From positions 372,001 through 436,000 of the forward strand of contig NZ_JADKYX010000001.1 in the NCBI RefSeq assembly GCF_016093545.1: 64,000 bases of DNA, written 5' to 3'. The first letter of the stretch is position 1. Every line of letters begins with the position of its first letter. The position numbers and the translations under genes are program-made. This document shows, in pieces, positions 37,601 to 45,658 of the stretch. The DNA comes from Massilia rhizosphaerae. GTDB lineage: Bacteria > Pseudomonadota > Gammaproteobacteria > Burkholderiales > Burkholderiaceae_D. Under the pieces are notes generated by a model that saw only the letters and a program-made list of their open reading frames with translations, was not told the DNA's origin and ran no database searches.

Positions 37601-37858
37601 ATGAAAATCAATCTGCGATTCTTTGCCAGCGTGCGCGAAGCCGTGGGCAGTTCGGGCGAGTCCGTCGACTTGCCGGCCGACGTGGCGACCGTGGGCGCCG
37701 TGCGCGACTTCCTGATCGCGCGCGGCGGCGCCTGGGCCGAAGCCCTGGCGCACGAGCGCGCGCTGCGCATGGCGTTCAACCACGTGATGTGCGAGCCGGG
37801 AACGGCCATCGCCGAAGGCGGCGAAGTGGCGTTCTTCCCGCCGGTGACGGGCGGCTGA
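37601..37858 (+). CDS. moaD: Molybdopterin synthase sulfur carrier subunit
   Basis: An 85-residue ubiquitin-fold protein ending in Gly-Gly, the site of the thiocarboxylate that donates sulfur to precursor Z. Typical features are INLRFFASVRE at the start and FFPPVTGG at the end. The large subunit gene moaE, normally next, is absent; the following gene is on the other strand. The operon is therefore cut after moaD. Confidence 0.93.
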   Translation: MKINLRFFASVREAVGSSGESVDLPADVATVGAVRDFLIARGGAWAEALAHERALRMAFNHVMCEPGTAIAEGGEVAFFPPVTGG

Positions 37859-37876
37859 CGCCGCCCGCCGGGACGG

Positions 37877-38896
37877 TCAGACGATCGTCTTTTCCGCCAG
37901 TTCCAGCAGCTTCGCGCAATTGGCATTGCGCTCGCCGTACTCGCGCCACGCGGTCTGGCGTGCGACGTCCTGCCACTTGCGCAGCGAGTCGCCGTTGAGA
38001 TCCACGGTGCGGCCGCCGGCACCCTGGAACAGCGCGGCCACGGCCGCATCGTCCATCTGGGCCGATTTGCGTGCGAACGCTTCCAGGTCAGCCCCCACCG
38101 ACAGCAGCACGGCCTGCTGGTCGCGCGGCAGGCGGTCGAAGGCGGCGCGCGACATGATCAGCGGCTCCAGCATGAACCAGTACGTGCCGCCGCGCGCCGT
38201 CGTGACGGACTTGCTCACTTCGTCGAGGCGGAACGAGATCAGCGACGACGACGACGTCATGGCCGCGTCGAGCTGTCCCTTTTCCATCGCGCCCCGGATG
38301 TCGTTCGACGGCATCGAAACGACGTTGGCGCCCGCTTCCTTGAGGATCATGTCCATTTCGGGCGAGCCGCCGCGCACCTTGAGGCCGGCCACGTCTTCCG
38401 GGTCGACGATCGGCTTGCCGCGCGACGCCATGCCGCCGGCCTGCCAGATCCAGCTGAGCAGGACGAGGCCTTTCTCGGCCAGCACGCGGTTGAATTCCTT
38501 GCCGATCTCCTCGTTTTTCCAGGCATAGCCCTGATCGTACGACGTGACGAGGCCCGGCATCAGGCCGATGTTCACTTCGGGCAGGTCGGCGCCGGCGTAG
38601 GACAGCGGGACCAGCGAGATGTCCAGCGCGCCCTTGGCCAGCGCCGGGATCTGGGCCTCGCTCGCCATCAGCGAGGAATGGGGGTAGATCGAGAACTTGA
38701 TGCGTCCCTTGGTCCGCCGCTCGGCCTCGGCCGCGAACATGCGGCACAGGCGGTCGCGGAAATCGCCTTCGGCGACACTGCCGCCGGGGAATTGATGGGA
38801 AATCTTGAGGTTCGTGGGCTGGGCCCATGCAGCATGCAGCAACAGCGGACTGGCCGCGATCCCGACCAGCAACGTCCTACGCGTCAAAACCGACAT
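37877..38896 (-). CDS. TRAP transporter solute-binding protein (DctP family)
   Basis: A 339-residue periplasmic receptor. It has a signal peptide with a twin-arginine-like start (LTRRTLLVGIAASPLLLHAAWA, split here as LTRRTLL then the hydrophobic core). The DctP fold is shown by ISHQFPGG, the LKVRGGSPEMDMILKEAG block and the conserved Arg that binds carboxylates. It should deliver an organic acid to a DctQM permease, but neither permease gene is adjacent. ATG at 38896 has GGAGG six bases upstream. A 110-bp palindrome lies 102 bases beyond the start. Confidence 0.85.
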   Translation of the reverse strand: MSVLTRRTLLVGIAASPLLLHAAWAQPTNLKISHQFPGGSVAEGDFRDRLCRMFAAEAERRTKGRIKFSIYPHSSLMASEAQIPALAKGALDISLVPLSYAGADLPEVNIGLMPGLVTSYDQGYAWKNEEIGKEFNRVLAEKGLVLLSWIWQAGGMASRGKPIVDPEDVAGLKVRGGSPEMDMILKEAGANVVSMPSNDIRGAMEKGQLDAAMTSSSSLISFRLDEVSKSVTTARGGTYWFMLEPLIMSRAAFDRLPRDQQAVLLSVGADLEAFARKSAQMDDAAVAALFQGAGGRTVDLNGDSLRKWQDVARQTAWREYGERNANCAKLLELAEKTIV

Positions 38897-39369
38897 AAAC
38901 ATCCTCCAAGATGATATTGCGGACTTCCGGACGAATCGTGGACCCCTCTGGACGACGCTCGAGGCGTACATCGTTCGTGCATTTAACATTTGGGAAGCTC
39001 GAAAAACCTGCTGCGCGTTGCATTTGCGGTTTGCGATGCTCGCTGTACTCCTCGTACAGCTGCGCTTCTCAACCGCAACTGCGGCCGCTCGCTAACGGTT
39101 TTTCGAGGTCCCCATTTATTGTGCGTATAAGAATAGGCCCAGCTGTGGGCTTGTCAAGAAATTATTGCAATAAAAAACGATGCGTCGCAGCATAAAAAAT
39201 GCGGGATGCATCGAGCGGGCAGGGTTGCAGTATCGCGCGTCGAAGTCGACGCTTGTTGCGCTGGATCTGAAGTGCGCGCGGCCGGCGCTTGCTGCGCCGC
39301 CGCGAATGCGAACCCCGTTGCTTGCTGCGCCGCCGGCGTTTTTCGACAGACGATGCAGGATGGGAGGCG
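38897..39369. other. Intergenic region with palindrome and short imperfect repeats
   Basis: About 470 bases between the TRAP receptor start and the peptidase stop. It holds the 110-bp palindrome and, at 39251, 39287 and 39320, three imperfect copies of GCTTGCTGCGCCGCCG. No gene was identified. Confidence 0.5.
38998..39107. repeat. Large imperfect palindrome of 110 bp
   Basis: Outer arms CTCGAAAAACC (38998-39008) and GGTTTTTCGAG (39097-39107) are perfect inverses. Inner arms GCTGTAC (39042-39048) and GTACAGC (39054-39060) flank a five-base loop, and TTGCGGTT-like segments in between also pair. The whole forms one long hairpin in the leader or promoter region of the TRAP gene. Confidence 0.7.
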
Positions 39370-40740
39370 TCAGCGGGCGGGGACGGGATAGGTGGCGGGG
39401 CTGACGTTGCCGTCCTTGTCGACGGCCTGCACGCCGAACAGCAGGTCGTCCTTCGACAGGTCGAGACGGTAGTGCGTCACGTTGCCGACGAACCGGCTGC
39501 CCTGCCATTGCGGGGCGGTGGTCTCGCGCCAGACGACGCGGTAGCCGGCCAGGTCCGGCTCGGCATTCGCCTTCCACGCGAGGTCCGTGCCGTTGTCCAG
39601 GTTGGCCGTCACGATCTTGACGTCGCGCGGCGCGGCCGGGGCCAGCGCCAGCGACGCGAGCGACGCCGCGTTCACGCGCGCGACCTGCGCCGCGTACTCC
39701 GGATCCACGAATTCGGGCAGGTCGCCGATCTTCTTGCCGTGTTCCGTGCGCAGGTCCTGGTGCTGGTGGTCGAAGTTCTCGTGCGGCTCCGTGAAGCGCA
39801 CGGCCGCGTAGCCGGCGTCGAGGAACGGGCTGTGGTCGCCGCCGCGCAGGTAGCGATCGCGCCGGTAGACGATGTTCACCTTGAAGCCGGGGACGTAGCG
39901 CTCGCCCGTCTCCTTGACGTGGCGCGCGAGCTGGCGCGTGATGGAGTCGTTTTCGCCGCCGGTCCGGATCAAGGTCCGTAGCGCCGGCGTCGTCTCCTGC
40001 ACGGGCGGCACGCCTTCCGCGAACAGGCGCACTTCCGCGTTGTCCACCTTGCCGTGTTCGTCGTGCGAACTGCCGATGATGTCGTTGTTCAGCATGCCGC
40101 CGATGTTCATGCCGGCCGCTTTCGCCTTCGCCGCATAGTCGCCGGAGCCGTACAGGCCTTGCTCCTCCGCCGCCACCGTCATGAACACGAGCGACGCGTC
40201 GAACTTGTGGCGCGCCATCACGCAGGCCAGTTCGATGACGGCGGCGGTGCCGGAGGCGTCGTCGTCGGCGCCCGGCGCGTCGGCCGTCGCGTTCATCACG
40301 TCCGTCACGCGCGAATCGTAATGGCCGCTGACGATGTAGTAGCGGTCCCTGGACGCCGCCTGCGTGCCGGGCAGCGTCGCCACCACGTTGACGATCTCCG
40401 TCGGCCGCGAGATGCGGGGCGCGACCGGGTGGACGTGGCTCTGGAATTGCACGTCCAGCCTGCCGCCGCCGCACCGTTCCAGCTCGGACTTGATCCAGCG
40501 CCGCGCGGCGCCGATGCCGCGCGTGTCCGACTCGGTCTCGGACATCGTGTGGCGCGTGCCGAAGCTCGCCAGTTTGTCGACGTAGGCCCCGATCCGCGCC
40601 GGCGAGATCTCGCGCACGATGGCGTCGATCTCGGCCTGGCGCGCGGGCAGCGCAGTATCGGCGAGCGGCGCGGCGTGCGCGCCGGCGCCGGCGGCGGCCA
40701 GCAGCAGGATGGGGAGGAGGGTCTTGGAAACGGGGGGCAT
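39370..40740 (-). CDS. Secreted M28-family zinc peptidase
   Basis: A 456-residue exported aminopeptidase-like enzyme with a Sec signal ending in AHA. Two-zinc ligands appear in order: SGHYDS (His), GADDDASG (Asp), EEQGLYGS (catalytic Glu and zinc Glu), NNDIIG (Asp) and GGDHSPF (His). The last 90 residues look like a fibronectin type III domain. It would trim peptides outside the inner membrane. ATG at 40740 has AAGGAG five bases upstream. Transcribed alone. Confidence 0.88.
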   Translation of the reverse strand: MPPVSKTLLPILLLAAAGAGAHAAPLADTALPARQAEIDAIVREISPARIGAYVDKLASFGTRHTMSETESDTRGIGAARRWIKSELERCGGGRLDVQFQSHVHPVAPRISRPTEIVNVVATLPGTQAASRDRYYIVSGHYDSRVTDVMNATADAPGADDDASGTAAVIELACVMARHKFDASLVFMTVAAEEQGLYGSGDYAAKAKAAGMNIGGMLNNDIIGSSHDEHGKVDNAEVRLFAEGVPPVQETTPALRTLIRTGGENDSITRQLARHVKETGERYVPGFKVNIVYRRDRYLRGGDHSPFLDAGYAAVRFTEPHENFDHQHQDLRTEHGKKIGDLPEFVDPEYAAQVARVNAASLASLALAPAAPRDVKIVTANLDNGTDLAWKANAEPDLAGYRVVWRETTAPQWQGSRFVGNVTHYRLDLSKDDLLFGVQAVDKDGNVSPATYPVPAR

Positions 40741-40833
40741 GGGACTCCTTGGGATGCGCGGCGGCCGCCGCCGCATGCACTGTACCTGACGGCGGCGGGG
40801 TCGGGAAGCTTTACGCCGCCGGCCGGGCAGGCG

Positions 40834-41784
40834 TCACAGCGTGCCGAGGAAGGTCCGGATCGCCGCGACGACGGCCTGCGGCTGGTCGAACATCGCGAAG
40901 TGGCGCGACGGGGCTACCGTGACGACCTGCAGTTTCGGCGTGCCTTCCATCAGCGCGCGGTAGTAGTCGGCCTTGGCGGCGGGCGTGAGGCCTTGCTGGG
41001 CGCTGTCCAGGTCGAGGTAGGGCACGATGGCCAGGACCGGCGCCTGGATCGTCTTCAGGCCGGGGCGCAGGTCCAGCGTCAGCACGTCCGCCGCCCACGC
41101 ACCGACGGATTTCGGGTCGCTTTTCGCCGTCAGCCGGGCCAGCGCGTCGGCTTGCGACATGTCCATCACGCCGATCGTCCGCATATAGGCCTGCTGCTGT
41201 TGCGCGAAGCGGTCCGGCGGCTGGCTACCGACCTGGAGCCGCATCTTGTCGGCGAACTGCGCCCGCTGCATCGGCGTCATGTCCTCCGTGCCCGGCATGA
41301 CGGGCAGGCCGTCGATGCTGACGATGCCGCCGGGCGCCGACGGTTTGTCCTCGGCGACCGCGAGGGCCAGGATGCCGCCCAGGCTGTGGCCCACGATGAC
41401 CGGCTTGTCGAGATGACGCTTGGCGATCAGTTCTTCCACGGCGGCGCGCGCGGCGGCGAACGGCGCCGGCCCGGCCGGCGGACGGCCGTCGAAGCCGGGC
41501 AGCGTGAGCACGTAGACGGCGTGGTCGGGCGCGAACGCGCGGATCGTCTCCTGCCATACCCAGCTGCCGCTGGCCAGCCCCGGGATGAGGATCAGCGGAC
41601 GGCCGCCGCTGCCGTGGCGTTCGACGAGCACGCCGCCCACCTCGAAGCGCTCGGCTGGCGCGATGGCGGCGGCGTAGCGGTTCGGTTCGGGCGCGGCGTC
41701 GGCCGCGCGGCTGTCATGATGTCCGCAGAGGACGAGAGCGACGAAAATGCCGGCGAGTGCGGCCTTGTTGCGAAGGATGTTCAT
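40834..41784 (-). CDS. Exported alpha/beta hydrolase
   Basis: A 316-residue hydrolase with an N-terminal signal peptide. The nucleophile elbow is GHSLGG, the oxyanion region LIPGLASGSWVW, and the catalytic His is in SRHFAMFDQP. Substrate unknown; esterase-like activity is likely. Its ATG overlaps the stop of the HTH gene as ATGA, so it is the last gene of a coupled three-gene operon. Confidence 0.85.
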   Translation of the reverse strand: MNILRNKAALAGIFVALVLCGHHDSRAADAAPEPNRYAAAIAPAERFEVGGVLVERHGSGGRPLILIPGLASGSWVWQETIRAFAPDHAVYVLTLPGFDGRPPAGPAPFAAARAAVEELIAKRHLDKPVIVGHSLGGILALAVAEDKPSAPGGIVSIDGLPVMPGTEDMTPMQRAQFADKMRLQVGSQPPDRFAQQQQAYMRTIGVMDMSQADALARLTAKSDPKSVGAWAADVLTLDLRPGLKTIQAPVLAIVPYLDLDSAQQGLTPAAKADYYRALMEGTPKLQVVTVAPSRHFAMFDQPQAVVAAIRTFLGTL

Positions 41785-41984
41785 GCAGTCTCCTGGTCGG
41801 GAAAGAAGATGGTTTCGATGCGTTGTTCGAACAGCCTGGCGAGCGCGAACGCCAGCGGCAGGCTCGGGTCGTAGCGGCCCGTCTCGATGGCGATGACGGT
41901 CTGGCGCGACACGTCCAGCAGCTCGGCCAGGTGGGCCTGGCTCCAGCCGCGCGCCGCGCGCAGTTCGCGGATGGCGTTCTTCAT
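41781..41984 (-). CDS. Small XRE-type HTH regulator
   Basis: A 67-residue DNA-binding protein that is little more than a Cro/C1-type domain (LRAARGWSQAHLAELLDVSRQTVIAIETGRYDPS), of the kind encoded next to small membrane proteins. Start and stop both overlap neighbours in ATGA junctions. Two matching 20-bp operators flank the operon promoter at 42.4 kb, so autoregulation is likely. Confidence 0.9.
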   Translation of the reverse strand: MKNAIRELRAARGWSQAHLAELLDVSRQTVIAIETGRYDPSLPLAFALARLFEQRIETIFFPDQETA

Positions 41985-42382
41985 GATCCGGCGGCGCGGC
42001 GGGCGCGCAGCGCGAGCACGACGTTCGCGATGCCCCAGCTGGCGCACATCACCATCCACACGCTGAACATCGACAGCCTGGCGAATCCGGCCGTCTCGAG
42101 GAAGCCGTAGCTGAACGTGACGGCGGCCGTGATGGCGAAGGCGAGGGCCAGGCTTTCCAGCAGGCGCAGCCGCTGGTATTCGTCGATGCGGGCGATGTGG
42201 CGCGCGCCGGCGCGGATCATCAGGCCGAAGCCGATCATCGGCGACAGCAGGACGACCGTGCGCGGCAGCCCGTCCGGAAGCGGCCGGCCGTAGCGGATCG
42301 ACGCCACCAGCAGGACGACATAGGCGGCGATGGCCGTCCACAGTTCGAAGCGGTAGGCCCGCGCGACGCGTTTCTCGTGCAT
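41981..42382 (-). CDS. Four-helix membrane protein of the HTH-linked type
   Basis: A 133-residue inner-membrane protein with four hydrophobic segments and short loops. Such proteins commonly precede a small XRE regulator, and the pair may sense membrane state; the function is not known. ATG at 42382 has GGAGG six bases upstream. It is the first gene of the operon. Confidence 0.78.
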   Translation of the reverse strand: MHEKRVARAYRFELWTAIAAYVVLLVASIRYGRPLPDGLPRTVVLLSPMIGFGLMIRAGARHIARIDEYQRLRLLESLALAFAITAAVTFSYGFLETAGFARLSMFSVWMVMCASWGIANVVLALRARRAAGS

Positions 42383-42407
42383 TGCACACCTCCAGTCAAA
42401 GGGAATC

Positions 42408-42467
42408 ATGTAAAGGATGCTTTACATCGTAGGTCGGCCGGGCGCCGATGTCAAGCACCCTTTACAT
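42408..42467. promoter_or_regulatory. Two 20-bp operators, ATGTAAAG-N4-CTTTACAT
   Basis: A perfect palindrome ATGTAAAG-GATG-CTTTACAT at 42408-42427 and a near copy ATGTCAAG-CACC-CTTTACAT at 42448-42467 are exactly 40 bases apart. One covers the -35 and the other the -10 of the operon promoter, which suits repression by the 67-residue HTH protein. Confidence 0.65.
42426..42454 (-). promoter_or_regulatory. Promoter of the membrane protein-HTH-hydrolase operon
   Basis: On the minus strand a consensus -35 TTGACA (42454-42449) and -10 TACGAT (42431-42426) are separated by 17 bases. Both boxes overlap or abut the paired operators. Confidence 0.65.
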
Positions 42468-42523
42468 CCTGTTCCGGCGCGCGTTCGACTACAATGCACG
42501 CCTCCGTTTTCCTTGAGCGCGCC

Positions 42524-43777
42524 ATGTCCGAGTCCCCCGCCACAGTCCGTCCCCGCCACGCCATCGTCATCGGCGGCGGCCCCGCCGGCCTGATGGCGGC
42601 CGAAGTGCTGGCCGCGGGCGGCGCGCGGGTCGACCTGTACGATGCGATGCCGTCGGTCGGGCGCAAATTCCTCCTGGCCGGCAAGGGCGGGATGAACATC
42701 ACGCATGCGGAAGACTACGACGCGTTCGTGGCCCGCTACGGCGCCCGCGCCGATGCCGTGAAGGCGTGGCTGGACGCATTCCCGCCGCAGCAGGTGCGGG
42801 CGTGGATCCACGGCCTCGGCATCGACACCTTCGTCGGCACGTCGGGCCGCGTGTTCCCGGCCGACATGAAGGCCGCGCCGCTGCTGCGCGCGTGGCTGCA
42901 CCGGTTGCGCGAGGCGGGCGTCACGTTCCACATGCGGCACCGCTGGCTGGGCTGGCGCGCCGGCGCGCTCGTCTTCGCCACGCCGGACGGGGAGATCGAG
43001 GTGGATCCGGCGGGTGCCGCCACCGTGCTGGCGCTGGGCGGCGCGAGCTGGGCGCGGCTCGGTTCCGACGGCGCCTGGGTGCCGCTGCTGGCGGAGCGCG
43101 GCGTCGACGTGGCGCCGCTCGCGCCGGCGAACTGCGGCTTCGATGCCGACTGGAGCGCCCACTTCGCGGACCGCCACGCCGGCGCGCCGCTGACGACGGT
43201 CGCGCTGGCGCTCGAGGGCGACACTTTCCGCAAGGGCCAGTTCGTCGTTACGCGGACGGGCATCGAGGGCAGCCTCGTGTACGCGCTGTCCGCGCCCATC
43301 CGCGACCGCATCGCGCGCGACGGCCGGGCGAACGTCCGCGTGGACTTGCTGCCGGATCACGACCCGCGGCGCGTCCTGGAGGAAGTGACGCGGCCGCGCG
43401 GCACGCGTTCGATGTCCAGCCATTTGCAGAGCCGTCTCGGCATCAAGGGCGTGAAATCGGGGCTGCTGCACGAGTGCCTGGGCAAGGCGGACTACGCCGA
43501 CCCGGTCAAGCTGGCGCGGGCGTTGAAAGCCTTGCCGCTCGTGTTGCGGTGCCCGCGTCCGATCGATGAGGCGATCAGCAGCGCGGGCGGCGTGCGCTTC
43601 GAAGCGCTGGCCGGCGGGACGATGCTGCGCGGCCTGCCCGGCGTGTTCGTCGCCGGCGAGATGGTCGATTGGGAAGCGCCGACCGGCGGCTACCTGCTGA
43701 CGGCCTGTTTCGGCGGCGGCCGCGTGGCGGGGCGCGCGGCCCTGGAGTGGCTCGTCAATTCTTGTCGTCGAAACTGA
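42524..43777 (+). CDS. NAD(P)/FAD-dependent flavoprotein (HI0933/BaiN-like)
   Basis: A 417-residue flavoprotein with the FAD motif IGGGPAGLMAAEVL, the GRKFLLAGKGGMNIT segment and a C-terminal GEMVDWEAPTGGYLLTACFGGG block. These mark the HI0933/PP_4765-type family. Substrate unknown; related proteins include reductive enzymes of bile acid metabolism. ATG at 42524 gives the usual length; an in-frame ATG at 42494 would add ten residues. The stop lies inside the 3' end of the converging DUF2807 gene, an overlap of 23 bases. Confidence 0.85.
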   Translation: MSESPATVRPRHAIVIGGGPAGLMAAEVLAAGGARVDLYDAMPSVGRKFLLAGKGGMNITHAEDYDAFVARYGARADAVKAWLDAFPPQQVRAWIHGLGIDTFVGTSGRVFPADMKAAPLLRAWLHRLREAGVTFHMRHRWLGWRAGALVFATPDGEIEVDPAGAATVLALGGASWARLGSDGAWVPLLAERGVDVAPLAPANCGFDADWSAHFADRHAGAPLTTVALALEGDTFRKGQFVVTRTGIEGSLVYALSAPIRDRIARDGRANVRVDLLPDHDPRRVLEEVTRPRGTRSMSSHLQSRLGIKGVKSGLLHECLGKADYADPVKLARALKALPLVLRCPRPIDEAISSAGGVRFEALAGGTMLRGLPGVFVAGEMVDWEAPTGGYLLTACFGGGRVAGRAALEWLVNSCRRN

Positions 43778-44570
43778 CGCTGCCGCTACCGCTGCGGCTG
43801 ACGGAGCGCTCGTCCGGATTGCCGAACACGCGCGCCTCGCCGCTGCCGGAGATGTCGGCGTGCAGGCGCTTGCCGGCGTAGACGGCGCTTTCGCCGGAGC
43901 CCCGCTGCGACAGGTCGACGTCGTCGGCGCGCAGGTGGCGCGCGTCCAGGTCGCCCGAGCCGCGCATCTCGGCGTGCAGCTGGCGGGTCGACCCGACCAG
44001 GGTGAGGCGGCCGGTGCCGACGACGGCGGCGTCGACGGTGTCGCTCATGCCGCCCGTCAGTTCCAGGTCGCCGCTGCCGTGCAGGGCCGCCGTGATGTCG
44101 CGGTAGCGGCCGTTGAAGCGCATGCTGCCGGATCCGTCCAGCGCCACGTCGAGGTGGTCGCCGGCGAAGCCGCTGACCGTGTGTGCGCCGCTGCCGTTGA
44201 CGGCAAGCGATTCCAGCGCCGGCAAGGTGACGGTGACCTCGAGCGGCGTGCGGTGGCGCAGCAGGATGCCGCGCGGGCCGATGCGCAGCATGTCGCCGTC
44301 GATGCTGGTGTCGATGTTGGCCAGCAGCCGCTGTTCGCCGCGCACTTCGAGCGTCGGGGTCGGCCCTTGGCGCAGGGTGAGGTTGACGGGCCCGGAGAGG
44401 TCGATCTTGGCGACCGCCTTGTCGAGCGGCCGGCGTTCGGTGGCGATCAGGCGGCTGCCCGGACTGGACGGGCCGTCCGTGCCGTGCGCCCGCAGCATGC
44501 TGTACGAGACGCCGATCAGCACGACGGCCAGGACCAGGAGGCTGAACGCCACTTTGAGTAACGCGCGCAT
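43755..44570 (-). CDS. DUF2807 (head GIN domain) protein
   Basis: A 271-residue envelope protein with one N-terminal membrane segment (residues 5-25), followed by a repetitive beta-helix. Gly-Ser-Gly turns recur about every 20 residues (NGSGAH, DGSGSM, HGSGDL, RGSGDL, RGSGES, SGSGEA). This is the DUF2807 pattern. It follows the DUF1700 gene by seven bases. It probably acts with it at the membrane surface; the role is unknown. Confidence 0.85.
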   Translation of the reverse strand: MRALLKVAFSLLVLAVVLIGVSYSMLRAHGTDGPSSPGSRLIATERRPLDKAVAKIDLSGPVNLTLRQGPTPTLEVRGEQRLLANIDTSIDGDMLRIGPRGILLRHRTPLEVTVTLPALESLAVNGSGAHTVSGFAGDHLDVALDGSGSMRFNGRYRDITAALHGSGDLELTGGMSDTVDAAVVGTGRLTLVGSTRQLHAEMRGSGDLDARHLRADDVDLSQRGSGESAVYAGKRLHADISGSGEARVFGNPDERSVSRSGSGSVSFDDKN

Positions 44571-44577
44571 GGTGGCC

Positions 44578-45375
44578 TCAGCTGCCTTTCAGCAGGGAAC
44601 GGTTCATCTGGAAATAGCGTCTGGCGCCGATGAAGGTGTAGCGCGTGACGACGAGCGACAGCAGGAACAGCGCGATCCCGCCCAGCACGAGGCCGCCGCC
44701 GAACAGCGTCTGCGTCGTGCGCGATTCCGCGTCCATGTCGGTGCGGATGCGCAGCGTGCTGTCGGCCAGCGCCTCGGCGCCGCGCAGGGCGCGCGAGCGT
44801 TCGATCCGTCCGGCATCGCCGTCCGGGTCGGCCTTGTCCGCGGGCGGCAGCGGGTCCGCGACCTGCGGGCGCTCCTGCGTGACGATGATGCCGTTGCTGC
44901 CGATGTCGACGCGCATCTGGCGTCCGCGGCCGTCGTCGTCGATCGTGACGAAGCGGCTCGGCCAGTCCAGCACGAGCTCGTTGGCGCCGGCCAGGCCGCT
45001 GGCGGTCGTGGCGATGCCGGCCAGGTAGAACGTCAGCGCGCTCGCGTACAGGCACAGCACCAGCGCCGCATAGACGAGCGCCGGGACGATCATGAACAGG
45101 TTGAAGATGGCCAGTCCGACGGCCGACACCATCAGGCGCAGCAGGTTGGCCGGGTTCTTTTTTTCGTTGAACGAATTCAGGTGCGCGCTGGCGCGCAGGG
45201 TCATGGCGATCCGGGTCGGATCGTCGAGCTCGCGCGCCACGTCCGGCTCGCCCCGGCCGGCGGCGACGCCGTCGACGAAGCGCTGCTCGTAATAGGCCAG
45301 CGTCTTGGCCTGGACGTCCGGCGGCAGGCCCAGCATGGCCCGCTTGAGCGCGTCGAGGTATTCCAGTTTGCCCAT
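44578..45375 (-). CDS. DUF1700 membrane protein
   Basis: A 265-residue protein. The N-terminal 60 residues (MGKLEYLDALKRAMLGLPPD...) are the helical DUF1700 signature. Then come a block of hydrophobic segments, a soluble stretch and a final membrane helix. DUF1700 and DUF2807 genes often sit together under a PadR-type regulator, which is absent here. ATG at 45375 has AAGGA upstream; a GTG at 45378 is possible. Confidence 0.82.
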   Translation of the reverse strand: MGKLEYLDALKRAMLGLPPDVQAKTLAYYEQRFVDGVAAGRGEPDVARELDDPTRIAMTLRASAHLNSFNEKKNPANLLRLMVSAVGLAIFNLFMIVPALVYAALVLCLYASALTFYLAGIATTASGLAGANELVLDWPSRFVTIDDDGRGRQMRVDIGSNGIIVTQERPQVADPLPPADKADPDGDAGRIERSRALRGAEALADSTLRIRTDMDAESRTTQTLFGGGLVLGGIALFLLSLVVTRYTFIGARRYFQMNRSLLKGS

Positions 45376-45397
45376 CACGATTCCTTCCTGGGCGCCA

Positions 45398-45529
45398 TCA
45401 GTTGTGGCTGAGCAACAGCATCGCGTTCATGGCCGGATCGGACGCCACGCCGGAGTGGACCAGGATGAACGTCGCCGCCGCCACGACGGCCAGCAGGGCA
45501 AGGGTGCGTACGCCGAGATGGATGTTCAT
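45398..45529 (-). CDS. 43-residue membrane peptide heading the DUF1700 operon
   Basis: A short gene with one hydrophobic helix (TLALLAVVAAATFILVHSG) and a polar tail ending LLLSHN. It starts at ATG 45529 with GGAA seven bases upstream (ATG 45535 also possible). It stops 22 bases before DUF1700. The position and the single helix suggest a small membrane protein acting with DUF1700 and DUF2807. No family is recognised. Confidence 0.6.
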   Translation of the reverse strand: MNIHLGVRTLALLAVVAAATFILVHSGVASDPAMNAMLLLSHN

Positions 45530-45539
45530 TTGCATTTCC

Positions 45540-45563
45540 GTCAACACTCGTTTTGATGTTGAC
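45540..45563. promoter_or_regulatory. Dyad GTCAACA-N10-TGTTGAC upstream of the 43-residue gene
   Basis: Perfect 7-base arms with a 10-base spacer end 11 bases before the start codon. TTGAC occurs in both arms on either strand. It is a candidate operator for the small peptide-DUF1700-DUF2807 operon. Confidence 0.5.
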
Positions 45564-45658
45564 ACTGTACGGAACCCGGCCGGCGCGCGCCACCGGCGTG
45601 CGACAGGCTGCGGATTTCGCGGGGCAGGGCGCAGCCCGGCGCGACGACCGGCGGGCCG

